Shown here: one piece after another, positions 1 through 12,905 of the stretch | How positions within the stretch are numbered: position 1 is the first letter of the stretch | Layout of the letters: every line of letters starts with the position of its first letter | Origin: Blastocystis hominis | Lineage: Eukaryota; Sar; Bigyra; Opalinata; Blastocystidae | DNA length: 64,000 bases | NCBI RefSeq assembly: GCF_000151665.1 | Contig: NW_013171849.1 | Location: forward strand, 672,480 to 736,479 | Direction: 5' to 3' | Position numbers and translations under genes: made by a program | Notes under the pieces: generated by a model | Told to the model about the DNA's origin: nothing | Database searches by the model: none | The model's input: only the letters and a program-made list of their open reading frames with translations

Positions 1-1579
1 GAGGCGGAAAAGAAACATATGGAAGTGAAAAACTATTGCGACTCGATCGCCTCAGTTTTCCAATCCGAACTATCGCACTATGACTTGCAATTAGGCCGTT
101 TTATTCGCACGACCGATCCGGACCACGTAGACGTACCCTTTTTATTTCCCTCCCTTGACCCAAGTTGGTGCACCAAGTCTGGAACGAACTGCAGCGCAAC
201 GGAGATCTCTACGAAGCCAGCTACCGCGGCTACTACTGCCGCTCGGACGAGGCGTTCCTGACGGAGTCGCAGATCTACGAAGAAAACGGCCAGAAATTCA
301 GCAAGGAAAGCCGCAACCCGGTGGAGCTCGTGGAAGAACGCAACTGGATGTTTCGGTAGGCGCCCTCGCTGCCTCACACGCAGTCTCCAGAAATACAAGC
401 CGGCTCTACTGGCGTTTCTGCGCTCCCATCGCGACTGGGTGGTCGTCTGCTCGCTCGTCTCACGCGCAGATCGTTCCGTCGAGCTGCTTCAACTCCATGA
501 TTCGCACGATCGAAGAAAGCGCGCAGGATCTCAGCGTGAGCCGGCCGCTCAGCCGCGTGCCGTGGGCGATCGACGTGGACGGCAGGGACGGCGTGTATGT
601 GTGGATCGACGCGCTGACGAACTACCTCACCACCAGCGAGACCCGCTCGTTTGACTCGGTTTTGCACGTGTTCGGGAAGGATATCGCCAAGTTCCACTGC
701 TATTTCTATCCGTGCTTGCTCCTCGCGCTGCGTATTCGATCGAATTCGGTGGCATTGTAGACAGAAAGCTCCCCGATCGCATGATCTGCCATAGTCACTG
801 GACGGTGAACGGAACGAAGATGAGCAAAAGCAAGGGGAACTACGTGCCGCTGCAGGCGCTTCGCCGATTTGTTCGGGTTTTTATCGGAATGGGACCTAGA
901 TCAATGGAGAGCTGCTTCGCGGGTATTTGCTGACGCAGGACGCGCTGGATCACGATGTGGACTTCTCGGTGAAGCAGTTGCTGCTGACAACGAACGACAT
1001 GGCCGATGTGTATGGAAATCTGTTATCGAGGTCGCTAGGAGCGAGCATTGCGAAGTCCGTGGTGGAGTCGAATCAAAAGTTTGACGTGTCGAGCGAAACG
1101 AAGAGTCGGATGAGTGATTTGGCGGAGAATGTGAGGAAGGAGTTTGATTCGTTTTTGTTTGGTTCTGGATTTCGGCTGATTTTGAATGAGCTGCACCGAG
1201 TAGGGGAGTGGAATGACGTGATTGGTAGGCTAATGCGTTCTTCAATGAAAAGCATCCGTGGACGATGAAGAACGATGTAGACGCACTGGGGCCCATTTTG
1301 TGAGCATTATGCAAGGCAATGAGGGATAGGACGGATGTGTGGGAGACGTTACGTGTATGCTCAATTTTGCTTCAGCCAATCATTCCCTCGTGTATGGCAG
1401 TTTCGGAAGCATTGATCTGTGTAGATGCCGCCAAAGCATTGAAGATGTTGCATAAAGAAGCTTCTTCCTTTTCTGCCATCGAGGAGGACAGGATCGACGT
1501 TCCCTCTCTGACTTGCTGTTCGGATCGTCTCTTTCAGAAACTAACGAAGCAGCAGGAGAAGCAGTTGTTGTCATTGTAA
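1..1579 (+). CDS. Methionyl-tRNA synthetase, 3' part
   Basis: C-terminal two thirds of a class I methionyl-tRNA synthetase, which charges tRNA-Met. The start and the HIGH-bearing half of the Rossmann fold lie upstream of the window. Joining exons across seven GT-AG introns (133-164, 356-383, 439-469, 732-760, 871-899, 1200-1228, 1300-1329; 28-32 nt) gives one continuous product. It contains VYVWIDALTNYLT, then HSHWTVNG with KMSKS about 30-40 nt further on, and a helical anticodon-binding domain with HPWT and ETLRVCSILLQPIIP. It ends without a WHEP or EMAP extension, like short bacterial or mitochondrial enzymes, so an organellar role is possible. The N-terminus needed to judge targeting is missing. 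Stop TAA at 1577-1579; the 3' octamer TGTTTGTT is at 1593-1600. Confidence 0.93.
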
Positions 1580-1849
1580 AGTGGATTCAAGCTGTTTGTT
1601 TTTCGGAAATTATAAAAATAATAAACGCTGATCGAAATACACGTTTTTCCCCGATATGGACATTCGATCTATGAATAGATCATGTTTTCCAACGGATTCC
1701 GAGACAGTGATTCCCAGAGTAAATACTGTAACATTCCGAAGTGGATCGAAAAAGGGAAATTACCCAATAAACTCCATTTGCGGGAATCTGCGCATTATGG
1801 CGGCAAATCACTGAATGAATGTAGAATCATTATCTAACCATAGAGAGAA

Positions 1850-4800
1850 ATGGATCGTTTTCTAATTGCTTTCTCTTTTCTATCGGTAATCAGTAATATT
1901 GTTATGCACAAAGATAATCGCTAGGTTTTGCAATTACGTGCTCACCCGGTCAGTACACGGTGAAGCTAATTCGTACATATGGCGCAAATGCAGAGAGAGA
2001 GACAATGGAGATTTGGGCAGGTAACTCGATTAATGGACAAAAACTCCACACTGCCCAAGGAACTGGCTTGTCCAACCAGGAAATTACGACTACTTTCTGT
2101 TGGGCAGCCAACGACTACGCTTTCACCCTTAGTTCTACGTATGGATGTTTGATGTTTTTCACAGATAGGGACAGCAAGGGGTGGGATGAAGCTTCTTGGT
2201 TTTACCTTTACGTGAATGGAATTGATTATTTGCGTGGCGATCTGTATGGTACTCCCTACAGAGAAATGAAGCTTTCGCGTTCTTTTTCTTTCTCTCTCTT
2301 TAACATCTAGTCCGTTTCCTCGTGAGCGAGACATCGTCTTGGAGATATTCGGCGAGCGATCCTGGCAATCCGGGTTGGATCACCTCGATCCCCTCCTCCT
2401 GGGGCCAGTACTCTCCCGGCAGCTTCCCTCCCTCCACCGGAACCCGCTACTACGCCCTCCAGACCACGATCACTTCGGTGTACATGTCGCAGCCGGTTCT
2501 GGAGGTGGACATTTACACGCGCGAAGGCTTCATTCTGTACCTCAACGGTGCGGAGTACAACCGTTTCAATCTCCCCACGGTGGGCGTGAGCCACAACACG
2601 CCCTGCACGAAGGTGCTGGAAGTGGGCGTCTGGAAGCGCATCCGCCTCCCTGGCTCGCAGTTCCTCTCGAGCTCCTCGCTATACGTGGCGATCGAAGTGC
2701 ACGGCGCCAACTCGGGCTCGGGAGAGGACGACTTCAAGGCGTTGGTGGTGCCGATCGCGGAGGGCGAGATGGATCGAACGGTGGATCTGACGGTGACGAG
2801 CTCGATCGCGCCGGGGAGCGAGGACGACCTGGACAAGATCGTGGATGGCTACGCGCGGACGTATCTGTCGCTGACGATGACGAACGAGACGGAGCTCTCG
2901 CTGACGTTCACGTTCAACAATGACCGTCGCGAGTGGTTCAATCGGTACATGATCCAATCCTCGCCGTCGCGCGCTTCGGCGGACCCGCGCGAATGGCGGC
3001 TGAGCGCTTCGAACGACGGCGCGACGTGGACATTGCTGGACTATCGAGACAACGAGGTGTTCTCTGCGCGCATGCAGCGACGCACGTTCGAGCTGACGGG
3101 GCAGATGAAGGCGTGGAACCGCGTGCGCCTGGATATCTTGGCGCGTCTGGACGACAGCGACGATCGCTTGCAGATGGGCGATCTGTTCTTGCTGACCGTG
3201 GGGTCGCTGCAGAGCCAGCAAGTCTCGCTCACCTACGAGAACGTGGAGGACAAGTATTACGTGGGCGTGGACAGCAGCATCGATCTGTCGCCCAAGTTTG
3301 CCGGATACACGGAATTCCGAGTCAACCCGGCCTTGCCGACGGGACTGACGATGAACGCGAACAATGGACACATCACGGGCGCCGTGCTGGAGACCATGGT
3401 CAACCGCACGGTGCACACGATCACGGCGAAGCGCGCGGCGACGGGTCTGGACGAGACCTACACGCTGACGTTGGACATCGCTTCCTGCAGTCTGGATACC
3501 ATGTCTCTGGTGGAGCTGCGCAAGTACAACGTGGAGGGCAGCCATCTGGACACGTTCAGCGTGACGTCCAGCGCGGGCGACAGCACGATCGAGTCGTTCA
3601 CGGGCAGCAACGCTGTCAGCATGGACGTGTACCGCCTGTGTCTGGCGCAGGGCACGTACAATCTCGTTCTGGGCAGCAACATGAACTTCGCGTGGAAGAC
3701 CGGCTCGTACGTGGAGCTGTACGTCCACACGACGCTCTCCGACTCGATCCGCGTTGGCTCGGCGACGCTCAAGAACGCTCCCTCGCAGACGTTCCCCTTC
3801 CACAGCGCCGTGGAGCTGTACAACGCGCAGACGCTCTTCTTCCTCTACAACTCCACGGAGCCTCTCAGCGCCGACTGGACCACCACTGCGCCGTCGAGCA
3901 CGACCTGGGCGTCGTTCGACCCGCACGGCTCCTCCGCGATCACGCTGAACGAGACGGTGTGGTTCTTCCGCGGGCAGGTGTACATCGACAACTCCCACTT
4001 CTCTTCGTCGCTCCAGTCCTTCTTCCTGGACGTCTACTGCCGTGCTGGAATGGTGGTGTATGTGAACGGGCAGGAGATCTACCGTGTGAACGTGGCGGAG
4101 GGCGACATCACCAAGGACTCCACCATTCTGGGCGGTTCTCCCAACCCGTCCTGGCGTCGCGTGGTCGGTCTGCACACCGCCTGGCAGGCCGGCAACAACA
4201 ACCTCGCGGTGATCCTGGTGAACGCGCCGTCGGTCCGCTCGCAGCCCGTGGACGCGAAGTTCCGCCTGTACTTCAGCCAGTCGTCCGGCAACATGCCGCA
4301 CTCGTTCGGAATGGAGCTGATGTACTCGCACCAGCGTGCGGGCTACCCCGTGACGAACCTGGGCGACAGCAACTACAACACGTATGCGATGATGGAGCGC
4401 GCGGCGTCGAACGCCACGACGCAGTACTGGGGCGTTCAGTTCACGGATGGCTCGGCGGCTCTGGTGAACAAGTACTGCTTTGTGAACAATGCGGAGGCGG
4501 AGCGATGGGATCCCACGGAATGGGAGGTGATCATGAGCAACGACAACACGTTCAGCTCGCCGAGAACGGAAACGACGACAGTGTTCTCGTGGAGCGTGCG
4601 CAACCAGCGCGCCTGCTTCTATCTGAAGGACGTATCGAAGCCGTACCGTTTCTACCACTTCGTGCTGAAGGCCAACAGCAATCAGTTCCCCGACAACTAC
4701 TTCGCCTTGTCGGAGATCGAGCTCTACACGGTGAGCACGAGCTCCATTCAGGACGTCTCGCTGGTCTACGACCCCTCGGTCATTACTGGCTATTTCGGTT

Positions 4801-7800
4801 TCCCCATTACCACCATTCAGCCCACCACGGAAGGCTTCATGGACTGCTCGTCGAACCCTGCTCTGCCGAACGGCCTTTCGGTCGAGAAGAGCTCGGGTAT
4901 CATCTCGGGAGTGCCGGTGAGCCAGCAGGCCTCTTCTAGCTACCAGATCACGTGCAAGAGCATTCTGGGCACGCAGGTGTCGACCTCTGTGACGATCACG
5001 ATCGAAGCGTGCACGGCTCCGAACCGCTACTTCAGCGTGCAGGTGCCGGATGTGGGGGAGATGGGCTCGAACATCAACTTCGAACTGAAGGAAGGAACCG
5101 CGTCGAAGATCACGCGCTCCGGACTGATGAACTACCACTCGCATACCTTCACGACCTGCGGAAGCTCGGCGAATCTCTACCAAGTGAAGCTCTCGTCGAA
5201 GGACACGCACGGCATCAACGACCGCTACGCGTCGGTGCAGTTGGCGGACGGTAGCGAGCTGTTCCGCCTCTCTGCGTCGGACAACACGGGCACCGAGTCG
5301 ATCCAGTTCAACCCGTTCTTCCTTGTGGACGGCGCGACCTCGTGGCGGTACATGTACGGCCAGGAGCCCAACCTGAACTGGCAAAAGAACAACGGCACGG
5401 ACAGCTGGACGAGCGAGGAGCCTGGGCAGTTCCCTGCGACGGACTCCATCGCGCAGTACTACGTCACTTCCTTCACGGTGGCCAACCCGAGCAGCTACGC
5501 GGGCGTGCAGCTGCATATCCGTCTGCAGGCCGGAGCGATCGTGTATCTGAACGGCGAGACGATCTTCTCTGCGAACCTGCCGGTGAGCGGCGTGACGAGC
5601 CAGACGCTCGCGGAGTCGCAGTACGCGGTGACGCAGACGCGAATCAACTCGGTGGCGAACTCGAAGCTTCTGCAGGAGAGCAACACGCTGGCTGTGGAGA
5701 TCCACCGCGGCTCTACGATTCCCACGACGAACTCGTTCAACGTGAAGCTGGCTCTGCTGTCGAACAACCAGGCCCGTTTGGGAGACGGTGAGGCCTCTTC
5801 GAATCGCGTCGGCACTGAAGGCCATGAGATCAGCGCGGCGTTCGACCAAAACCCGAACACGTTCTTCAACTACGAGGGCGTGTGCGTGGGCACGACGCTG
5901 CAGTGGACGTTCTCGGGAGCCAGCCAGCACTTCATCAACAGCTACACGGTCACGAGCTACGACTGTCTGCACATGATGCCTTCGGCGTGGAGTATCGAGG
6001 GATCGCGCGAGGGCGAGGCCTGGATTCTGCTGGATGTGCGCACGAACCAGGCGTGGAGCAGCAGCGAGAAGTCGAAGACGTTCTCCTTCTACAACGAGAA
6101 CACCTACTCGATGTTCCGCATGGTGATCATGCAGTGCCAGACCGCGACCGTGATCGATGCCACCTGCCCCACTCTGGGCGTGCGCATCGCCGACGTCACC
6201 TTCCAAGTGGCTTCGGTCAACTACGACACGGTCTGCCCGTCCAACGGCGGCTTCCCTCCCTCGATCGACCAGCAATACTCCTACCTGGCGTGCGACTCCA
6301 ACTACAGCGGCTATCGTCGCCGCTACTGCTCGAACCGCGTGCTGGGCTCGATCGAGAGCTTCTGCTCGGTGTCGGCTCCCGCCTCGTTCTCCTACCCACA
6401 GGAAAGCTACGAGCTGGTGGTGGACCAGGAGATCTCTCCTGCGATCACGCCCTCGATCGTGTGCGCGGACTGCTCGTTCACGATCACTCCGGACTTGCCG
6501 AGCGGCATGACCCTGGACGCGAGCACCGGCGTGCTGTCGGGAACCCCGCACAACATCACGGAGTTCGTGCTGTACACGATCACGGCGAGCAACGTGGCGG
6601 GCATGCAGTCCATCACGCTGAACATCCTGAGCACCAACGAGACGGTGCACTGCTACATGGACCTGCTGAACGGCTGGGAGAGCACGCTGGTGAACAGCAC
6701 CGCGGTGAAGGCGTGTCCCAGCAGCTCCGGCTACAGCGGCAACATGACGCGTCTGTGTCTGCCGGGAAGTCCTGCGCGCTGGGACGTGGTGGTGGACAAC
6801 TGCGAGGTGATCGTGCCGAACATCACGCTGGCCAACACGACGTACTCCTTCGTCAAGAACGAGCAGATCAGCCCGATCGTCCCCGTCGTCACTGGCTACG
6901 GCATCTACGAGCGGAAGATCGAGCCCACGCTCCCCGCGGGTCTCTACTTCGACCCCTCGTCGGCGGCGATTAGCGGAAAGCCCACGCAGAAGATCCAGGC
7001 GACGGAGTTCACGATCACGGTGCGCAACGCGAACGGCGAGGCGCACGTCACGCTGACCATCACGGTCACCTCGCTGGTGTGCAGCGCGCAGGACGGCTGG
7101 GGCGAGACGGACTCGGGCGACACGGCGTACAAGCTCTGTCCCGAGAACAAGGAGGGCGACTGGTACCGCGTGTGCCAGGCGGGCGATCCTCCGACCTGGC
7201 AGAGCCCCGTCGATAACTGCCAGTACATCAAGCCCGTGGTGTCGTACCCCAACTCGTTCTACGCGTTGCAGCGCAACCAGGCGACCACGATCACGCCCAT
7301 CACGCAGTTCTACATCAGCTCGTGGTCCTACCAGGGCCAGCTCCCTACGGGTCTGAGCTTCAGCACGTCCAACGGCCAGATCACCGGCACGCCCACGCAG
7401 GAAACGGAAGTGACCTCGCTGACGATCACCGCGGCCAATCCGGACAAGCAGACCCAGGTGACGCTCTCGATCTCGGTGAGCATCTTCAAGTGCGCGGCGG
7501 AAGGCGTGTGGCCGGAGACCGAGGCGGGACAGACCGTGACGCGCGACTGCGACGACATGACCCTGAAGGAGGGCTCGATCTCGCGTGCCTGCGTGACGAG
7601 CGGCTACAACGTCGCTTGGGCCGATCCGGTGGACAGCTGCAAGTACAAGGCGCCCATCCTGACCTACTCCGTCTCGACGATCCTGGCTCATCGCGGCGAG
7701 CCCATCCAGGCCGTTTCGCCCACGATCGGCAATCAGATCGACTCCATGACCATCGAGCCGGCCTTGCCGGAGGGCCTGTCCTTCCACAGCCTGACCGGAA

Positions 7801-8861
7801 CCATCAGCGGAACGCCCACCGGCGAGGCGTCGAGCCGCGCGTACGTGGTGACGGCGATCAACGCGGACGCCCAGACCACGGCGACGCTGCAGATCACCGT
7901 GACGGTGGTGGCCTGTCCGGCGGACGGTCGCTGGCCGATCACGGAGCGCGGCTCGGTGGCGTACATGTGGTGCTCGGACGGCATGGCGGGCATTCTGGTG
8001 CGTCAGTGCGGCGAGGAGAGCGACGAGACGCCCAGCTGGAAGCCGGTGGACTCGTCGAACTGCGTGGCCAACCCGGGCAGCGAGAAGCCCTCGCAGGGCC
8101 AGGCGTTCCTTCGATTCAAGCTGAAGCTGGAGGGCGTGACGAGCTTCGACCCCGCGGCCTACGCGGCGATCCGGCGCGTGCTGGCCGCGGGCCTGACGTC
8201 GCTGGGCGTGGTGGAGTCGGGCATCGTGCTGGAGACGCACAGCTCGGAGACGTTCTCCGTGATGGCGGCAGGCACGGCGGTGACGACGCGCATCCGCGTG
8301 AGCGAAGAGAACGTGGACAGTCTGCAGGCAGCGGTGAAGAACCTCGCGAAGACGACGCTGACGATGCAGCTGCGGCAGAGCAACGTGGCGTCGCTGGCGA
8401 CGGTGACGGCGTCGGTGGACGAGAACTCGTTCGAAGTGGTGAACTACACGCTGCTGAATAGTCTGGTGGGCACGCTGCTGACGATCGTGATCATCATGGC
8501 GGTGGTGCTGATTCTGATCGCCGTGCTGTTCTACATGCGGAGAATGAGCGCGAGCAAGAAGAACGGACACGACCGATTTACGAGCAGTCACTCCGCTGGA
8601 AGACACGGAAAGTCGCAGCATGAAGAGCGCTCGAAGAAGAGTCGACACTATGAGGATGACGATTATGAGGAAGAGAGACAGAGGAAGAAGTCGAGCAAGA
8701 AGAGCAAGCGTTATGAGGAGGAGGAAGAGGAGGAAGAGCGCCCGAAGAAGAAGTCGAGCAAGAAGAGCCGAAAGACGGACTATGAAGAGGAGGAAGAGGA
8801 GCGCCCGAAGAAGAAGAAGAAGTCGAGCAAGAAGAGCAAGCATTATGAGGATAGCGACTAA
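1850..8861 (+). CDS. Giant modular surface protein with discoidin-like and putative Ig repeats
   Basis: Predicted single-span cell-surface protein of 2315 residues. The start at 1850 gives a signal peptide (MDRFLIAFSFLSV). Two 32-nt introns (1893-1924, 2279-2310) join to one 6.5-kb exon in frame. At least three F5/8-type-C-like segments are visible, with hallmarks such as W-x-L-S-A-S-N-D-G near 3000 and similar blocks near 4510 and 5990. Six He_PIG-like putative Ig repeats follow the pattern LPxGLxxxxxxGxIxGxP (about 3340, 4860, 6495, 6935, 7345, 7765). Between the later ones lie Cys-rich modules with two Trp, resembling hormone-receptor or sushi folds. A membrane span (about 8466-8540) is followed by a cytoplasmic tail of repeated Lys-Lys-Ser-Ser-Lys-Lys and Glu runs. 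The domains suggest glycan or cell binding. Function is unknown. The 3' end has GGGTTTGTT at 8881. Confidence 0.88.
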
Positions 8862-8906
8862 TTTGCATTCGTTTTGTGAAGGGTTTGTTAGAAAAAAGGT
8901 TACGCC

Positions 8907-10942
8907 ATGTCCGGAACCACTGATATCTATGGGTTCAATATCTCGGACGATGACGAAGAGGAATTTCACCCAGGAACGGATGATAATGACACTGACAAAG
9001 AAAATGACAAATATGTATCCATTTAAATACTTCTATTGAGAGTAGATATTAGACCTTGATCCAGAAATCATTCCACTTCCGGAGAATATCCATGCGCTAA
9101 CAAACATGGACACGAGTGGGAAATGACATCGTTAATTCATTGTAGGTCCCATTGCAGATCGAACCCGAGCAAAAGCAAATCCAAATGACGAGCAAGGTAC
9201 AGAGATCCGCTTTGACATGCTGCAAGACGAGTATATGGCTGGAGACAAAACGTTGGAAGAGAAGGAAGAGTTGTTTTACGAATTCCTATCAAACGGTAGG
9301 TATCGCAAGTTTATCCAGGGAGTAATCCACAACGACGGTTTGCTAGACGCGGAAGACAACGACGACGAAGACTACATTCCCGATCCGATCGACGATATTC
9401 AAGAAAGAGTACATCGCCCGTGTTTCATTGAAATCTCTAGTCCTACAAGGCGCGTATTTCACAAACAGAAATCAATTCGATCTGCCACGTACCCATTCTC
9501 CCCTTCTCTGACCCAGGACCGCGCACTCTCCCCCATCCAAAAACCGATCAAACCCCGTCCAGGCGCAATGATCATCGTTCCCTCGCCCACGCCTCGCCAC
9601 GTCAAACTGAACTCCGTACGCTCCACGAAGCGTGCTGATCGCTAGATGCAGTCGCTGATCCTGCAAAAGCAATTGATGCGGTTTTGCCAGCTTTGCATTC
9701 AGTTATATCTCCTCTGCTCCCGCGAATCGTACAATCACCGCGGGAATCCCAGCTAGACACTCCAAAGCGCAGCTCCCGCGGATTCGCCGCATCGTCCAAT
9801 CGATGGCTGCGCCACACGCGTCGAATTCGAAAGAACAGTCGCCTCTGAAGTCCTTTCTGGACATCAAACTGTTCAACACGCCGCAGACGTCGCGCAGCCT
9901 CTCCGTGCTCAACTACGACGCCATTCTCCGCACCTTCGATCTCATCGACGCGTTCTACGCCGAAACGCCGATCCCGGACCTCGTGTTTCCTTCCGGACGC
10001 TATCGAAAAGGCGTTTCCATGTACGGATGGATTCGGTCTGGGACGCAGAACCCTCGATTCGGACCCGACGTACAGCAACGTCATGAACGCGTTCGCGAGT
10101 TCGTTCGAGGCGCCGCTGAAGCCGACGCTGCATCCCGCGGCGATGCAGGGCGGGTACGGACAGACGGGCCGGCTGCAGTTCACGCCGAGCGAAGACTTGC
10201 TTCTGGCGCTGGGATTGTAGAGAAAAGGGGCGCGTGAGCGAGTAGAACGCTGCTGGGAGACGACTACGAGACGATTTCGAAGGAGCTGCTGGTGACGAAG
10301 CTGCCGCAGAAGCTGCGGAATCGCGCGAAGAACAACCGAAACGCGAAGAGCAAGTTGAACAGCATTAAGAAGTATCATTTGCTGTACCAGCAGTTCTCGA
10401 AGTGGGATCCCACGATTTACCATCAGATCTGCTCGACCATCACGACGCATCGTAGGAGAACCGCGGGGATTCGAGGTAGTGACGAGCTGGCAGGTGCTGC
10501 AGCACCTCTATTTCTACTTTTACAACGAGGTGGCGTTGAAATACTTCTGGCTGCATCATTATTTCAAGCGGGTCAAGCAGATGCGCAAAGAAAAGGGGAT
10601 CGAGGACAGCGAGGTGCCGTTTTTCCTGACGATTCCACAAACCCAAGTGATTCAAGTGGGTTTCTGTGGCGGATTTGATGCATAGAAGCCCGTTTTGCCG
10701 AAACAGATCCCTGCGAAGCAGAATAGTGGGGAGGAGGGACGAGGAGGTGATACGTAGGTTTGTTGCATCCTCTGCGAGCTGCGCCCGATCCGTCGATTCA
10801 AATATACGAAAAGGATGTGATTCTAGAGGATACAAGTGATGTGAGGAATCCGGGTAGAGGCGAGGCGTACTTAGCGTCAGGAAAGCGGCTGCACACGAAT
10901 GAGACGATCGAGAGGGAGGAGTTGTCAGAGGAGGAGTTGTAA
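8907..10942 (+). CDS. GON4-like nuclear protein
   Basis: GON4L-type protein, a family of chromatin and transcription regulators with SANT/Myb-like C-termini. The start at 8907 gives an acidic N-terminus (NISDDDEEEFH). Introns include 9015-9045, about 9112-9141, 9616-9645, about 9750-9777, 10022-10049, 10217-10245 and 10452-10479. After splicing it shows the family block MQSLILQKQLMRFCQLCIQL, then TPSEDLLLALGL followed by KLPQKLRNRAKNNRN, the conserved SANT-like segment of GON4L. The C-terminus is acidic (ELSEEEL). Stop TAA at 10940-10942; octamer at 10950-10957. The family call rests on these two blocks. Exon borders in the first 600 bases are less certain. Confidence 0.75.
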
Positions 10943-10986
10943 TCTTCACTGTTTGTTCAAATTAAGTGTATTGTTGCTCGGACGGA

Positions 10987-12736
10987 ATGTTACGCTATTT
11001 TCAGAGGCCATTTGCAACAATCTCTAAATGTTATGCTGATGCTGTGGCGAAACAAGCAATCAAGGAGGATGCCTGCCAGCTGAATGTCGTTCGTTACCTA
11101 GATCGCTTCCAGCATATCATGCAGAGTTATCATCGCGGTCCTATCCCGAACGTACAATTTGCGGAGTGCAGTGAAAGTGTAGTTTGAAATCGTGAAAGCA
11201 GTTGGTGGAAAGCAGATTCCTTGCGGAATTTACGATACTGAGCAAGAGGCAAAGATCGACCTTCTCTACTTTGGAGCCAACGATCCCGACAAAAACGATT
11301 TCTACATAAAGCCGTACCTCGAGCCGTCTACTCTCTCAAACTCTGTTCAAAAGCGTAAAGTGGTAACCACCTCCATAAACCAATTTCCTCGCTTGCCAAC
11401 CGAAGTAAGTCGCTATCGAACCTTCAGCCAGTTCAACCACACTTGGAAGCAGCCGGAGGCTTCGAAGGCGTCATCGGAGCGTCCATGTGCTCCTGATGAT
11501 GAGCTGACCATCAACAACCACATTTCCTTCAAGCGATTTTCGCAGACGCAGGAAGCGCTTGCCCTGCCTCACAGACGGGGCAAGCAGAGCGAGATCCCTA
11601 GAATTCCACGCGGCATTTATCTGCATGGCGATGTGGGGACGGGAAAAAGCTTTTTGATGGATTTGTTTTACGCGAATTGCGAAGTGAACGGAGGGAAGTG
11701 CCGCGTTCATTTCCACGAATTCATGCAGGAATTCCATCGAAAACTGCACCACTACAAAGAATCGCAGATCGAACAGAACGGCAGAGAAAGCCACTTAGCA
11801 TTAACGAGCGAAAAGGACGCGATTGTGCAGGTTTCGAAGCAGATCGCGATGTCGAACATTTTGATTTGTTTTGATGAGTTCCATGTAACGGACATCGCCG
11901 ATGCTCTCATTCTTTCTCACATCTTTGAAACGTTTTATAAGACTGGGAGCGTCGTCTTTGCGACGAGCAATCATTCGCCGGAGATGCTTTACATGAACGG
12001 GTTGAATCGGATGTTTTTCCTTCCGTTTATTTCCCTCATTTCGACGCATTCGCGCGTTATCGACATTTCCTCTTCCATCGATTATCGAAAGTCGCTCGCG
12101 CATCCTGTGGACGATGTCGTGCTCACGCCAAACGGTCCTGCGGCGGACGCCGTGCTTTGTTTGACTCGAGTGTTTGTTTGAGAAATAGACGGAATGTTCC
12201 CGCAGCTGAGTCCTGCGAGAGCGAAGCCGTTCGATTTGGCGTTGTCGCCAACGCGGGCGATTCATCTTCCCGCAGCGCAGGACGGCGTTTGTTGTGTGGA
12301 TTACGAGCAGATCTGCGAGAAAGTGGAAGTGGATGATGCGTGTGAGGAATAGGATCGCGGAGCGGATGACTATGAATCGATTGCGACCGCGTTCCACACG
12401 GTGATTATTCGAAATATTCCTCAGTTCGATGTGGCGAAGCAGAACGAGTTGTCGCGCTTTGTGAAGATGATTGACCAGTTCTATGACCATCGCGTTCGAA
12501 TCATTGTCACTGCGGAAACAGACGTGAATCACCTCTTCGATAAAGTGTTTGCGAAGGAGAAAGAGATCCAGCAAACGCTTACAGGGGGAAAAGAGATGGA
12601 TTTGATGCAGAAAGGACGGCTGTCGGCGATCTCGTCGGTCGTTTTCTCGTGCAAACGAACGCAATCTCGACTGATCGAAATGACGAGCCAGTCGTATCTT
12701 CAAGCCCACGCCAAAGCCAACGAAGGTTCGGAGTAA
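10987..12736 (+). CDS. AFG1: AFG1/LACE1-like mitochondrial ATPase
   Basis: AFG1-family AAA-like P-loop ATPase of the mitochondrial inner membrane and matrix, involved in protein quality control. The start at 10987 gives a basic, serine-containing presequence (MLRYFQRPFATISK). The Walker A motif GDVGTGKS (near 11630) is followed by family residues FHEFM, and the Walker B motif ILICFDEFHVTDIADAL lies near 11860. The sensor segment FATSNHSPEMLY follows. Small introns at about 11152-11182, 12152-12181 and 12322-12351 restore the frame into the C-terminal segment (IRNIPQF) and a conserved tail. Stop TAA at 12734-12736; octamer at 12767-12774. The gene is convergent with the UBTD-like gene. Confidence 0.92.
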
Positions 12737-12869
12737 GCGGAGGGGAAATCGTTCTTTTACTTGGAGTGTTTGTTTGGAACTGCGAGTTGTTTTTTTGTTT
12801 TACTTTTTTTGTTTGTTCTATTTTGTTATTATCTTGTTTCTATTTCATTTCATTTGCTGCTTGTTCAAC

Positions 12870-12902
12870 AAACAAAGGAACAAAGGAACAAAGGAACGAA
12901 CA
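12870..12902 (+). repeat. AAAGGAAC tandem
   Basis: Three to four copies of the 8-mer ACAAAGGA next to the UBTD gene's octamer. Confidence 0.7.
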
Positions 12903-12905
12903 AAT

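Noticed and set aside
2679-8969. 2096-codon minus-strand ORF as a gene
   Set aside because: Composition follows the complement of GC-biased sense codons; no domains, and the sense strand has signal peptide, domains and membrane span.
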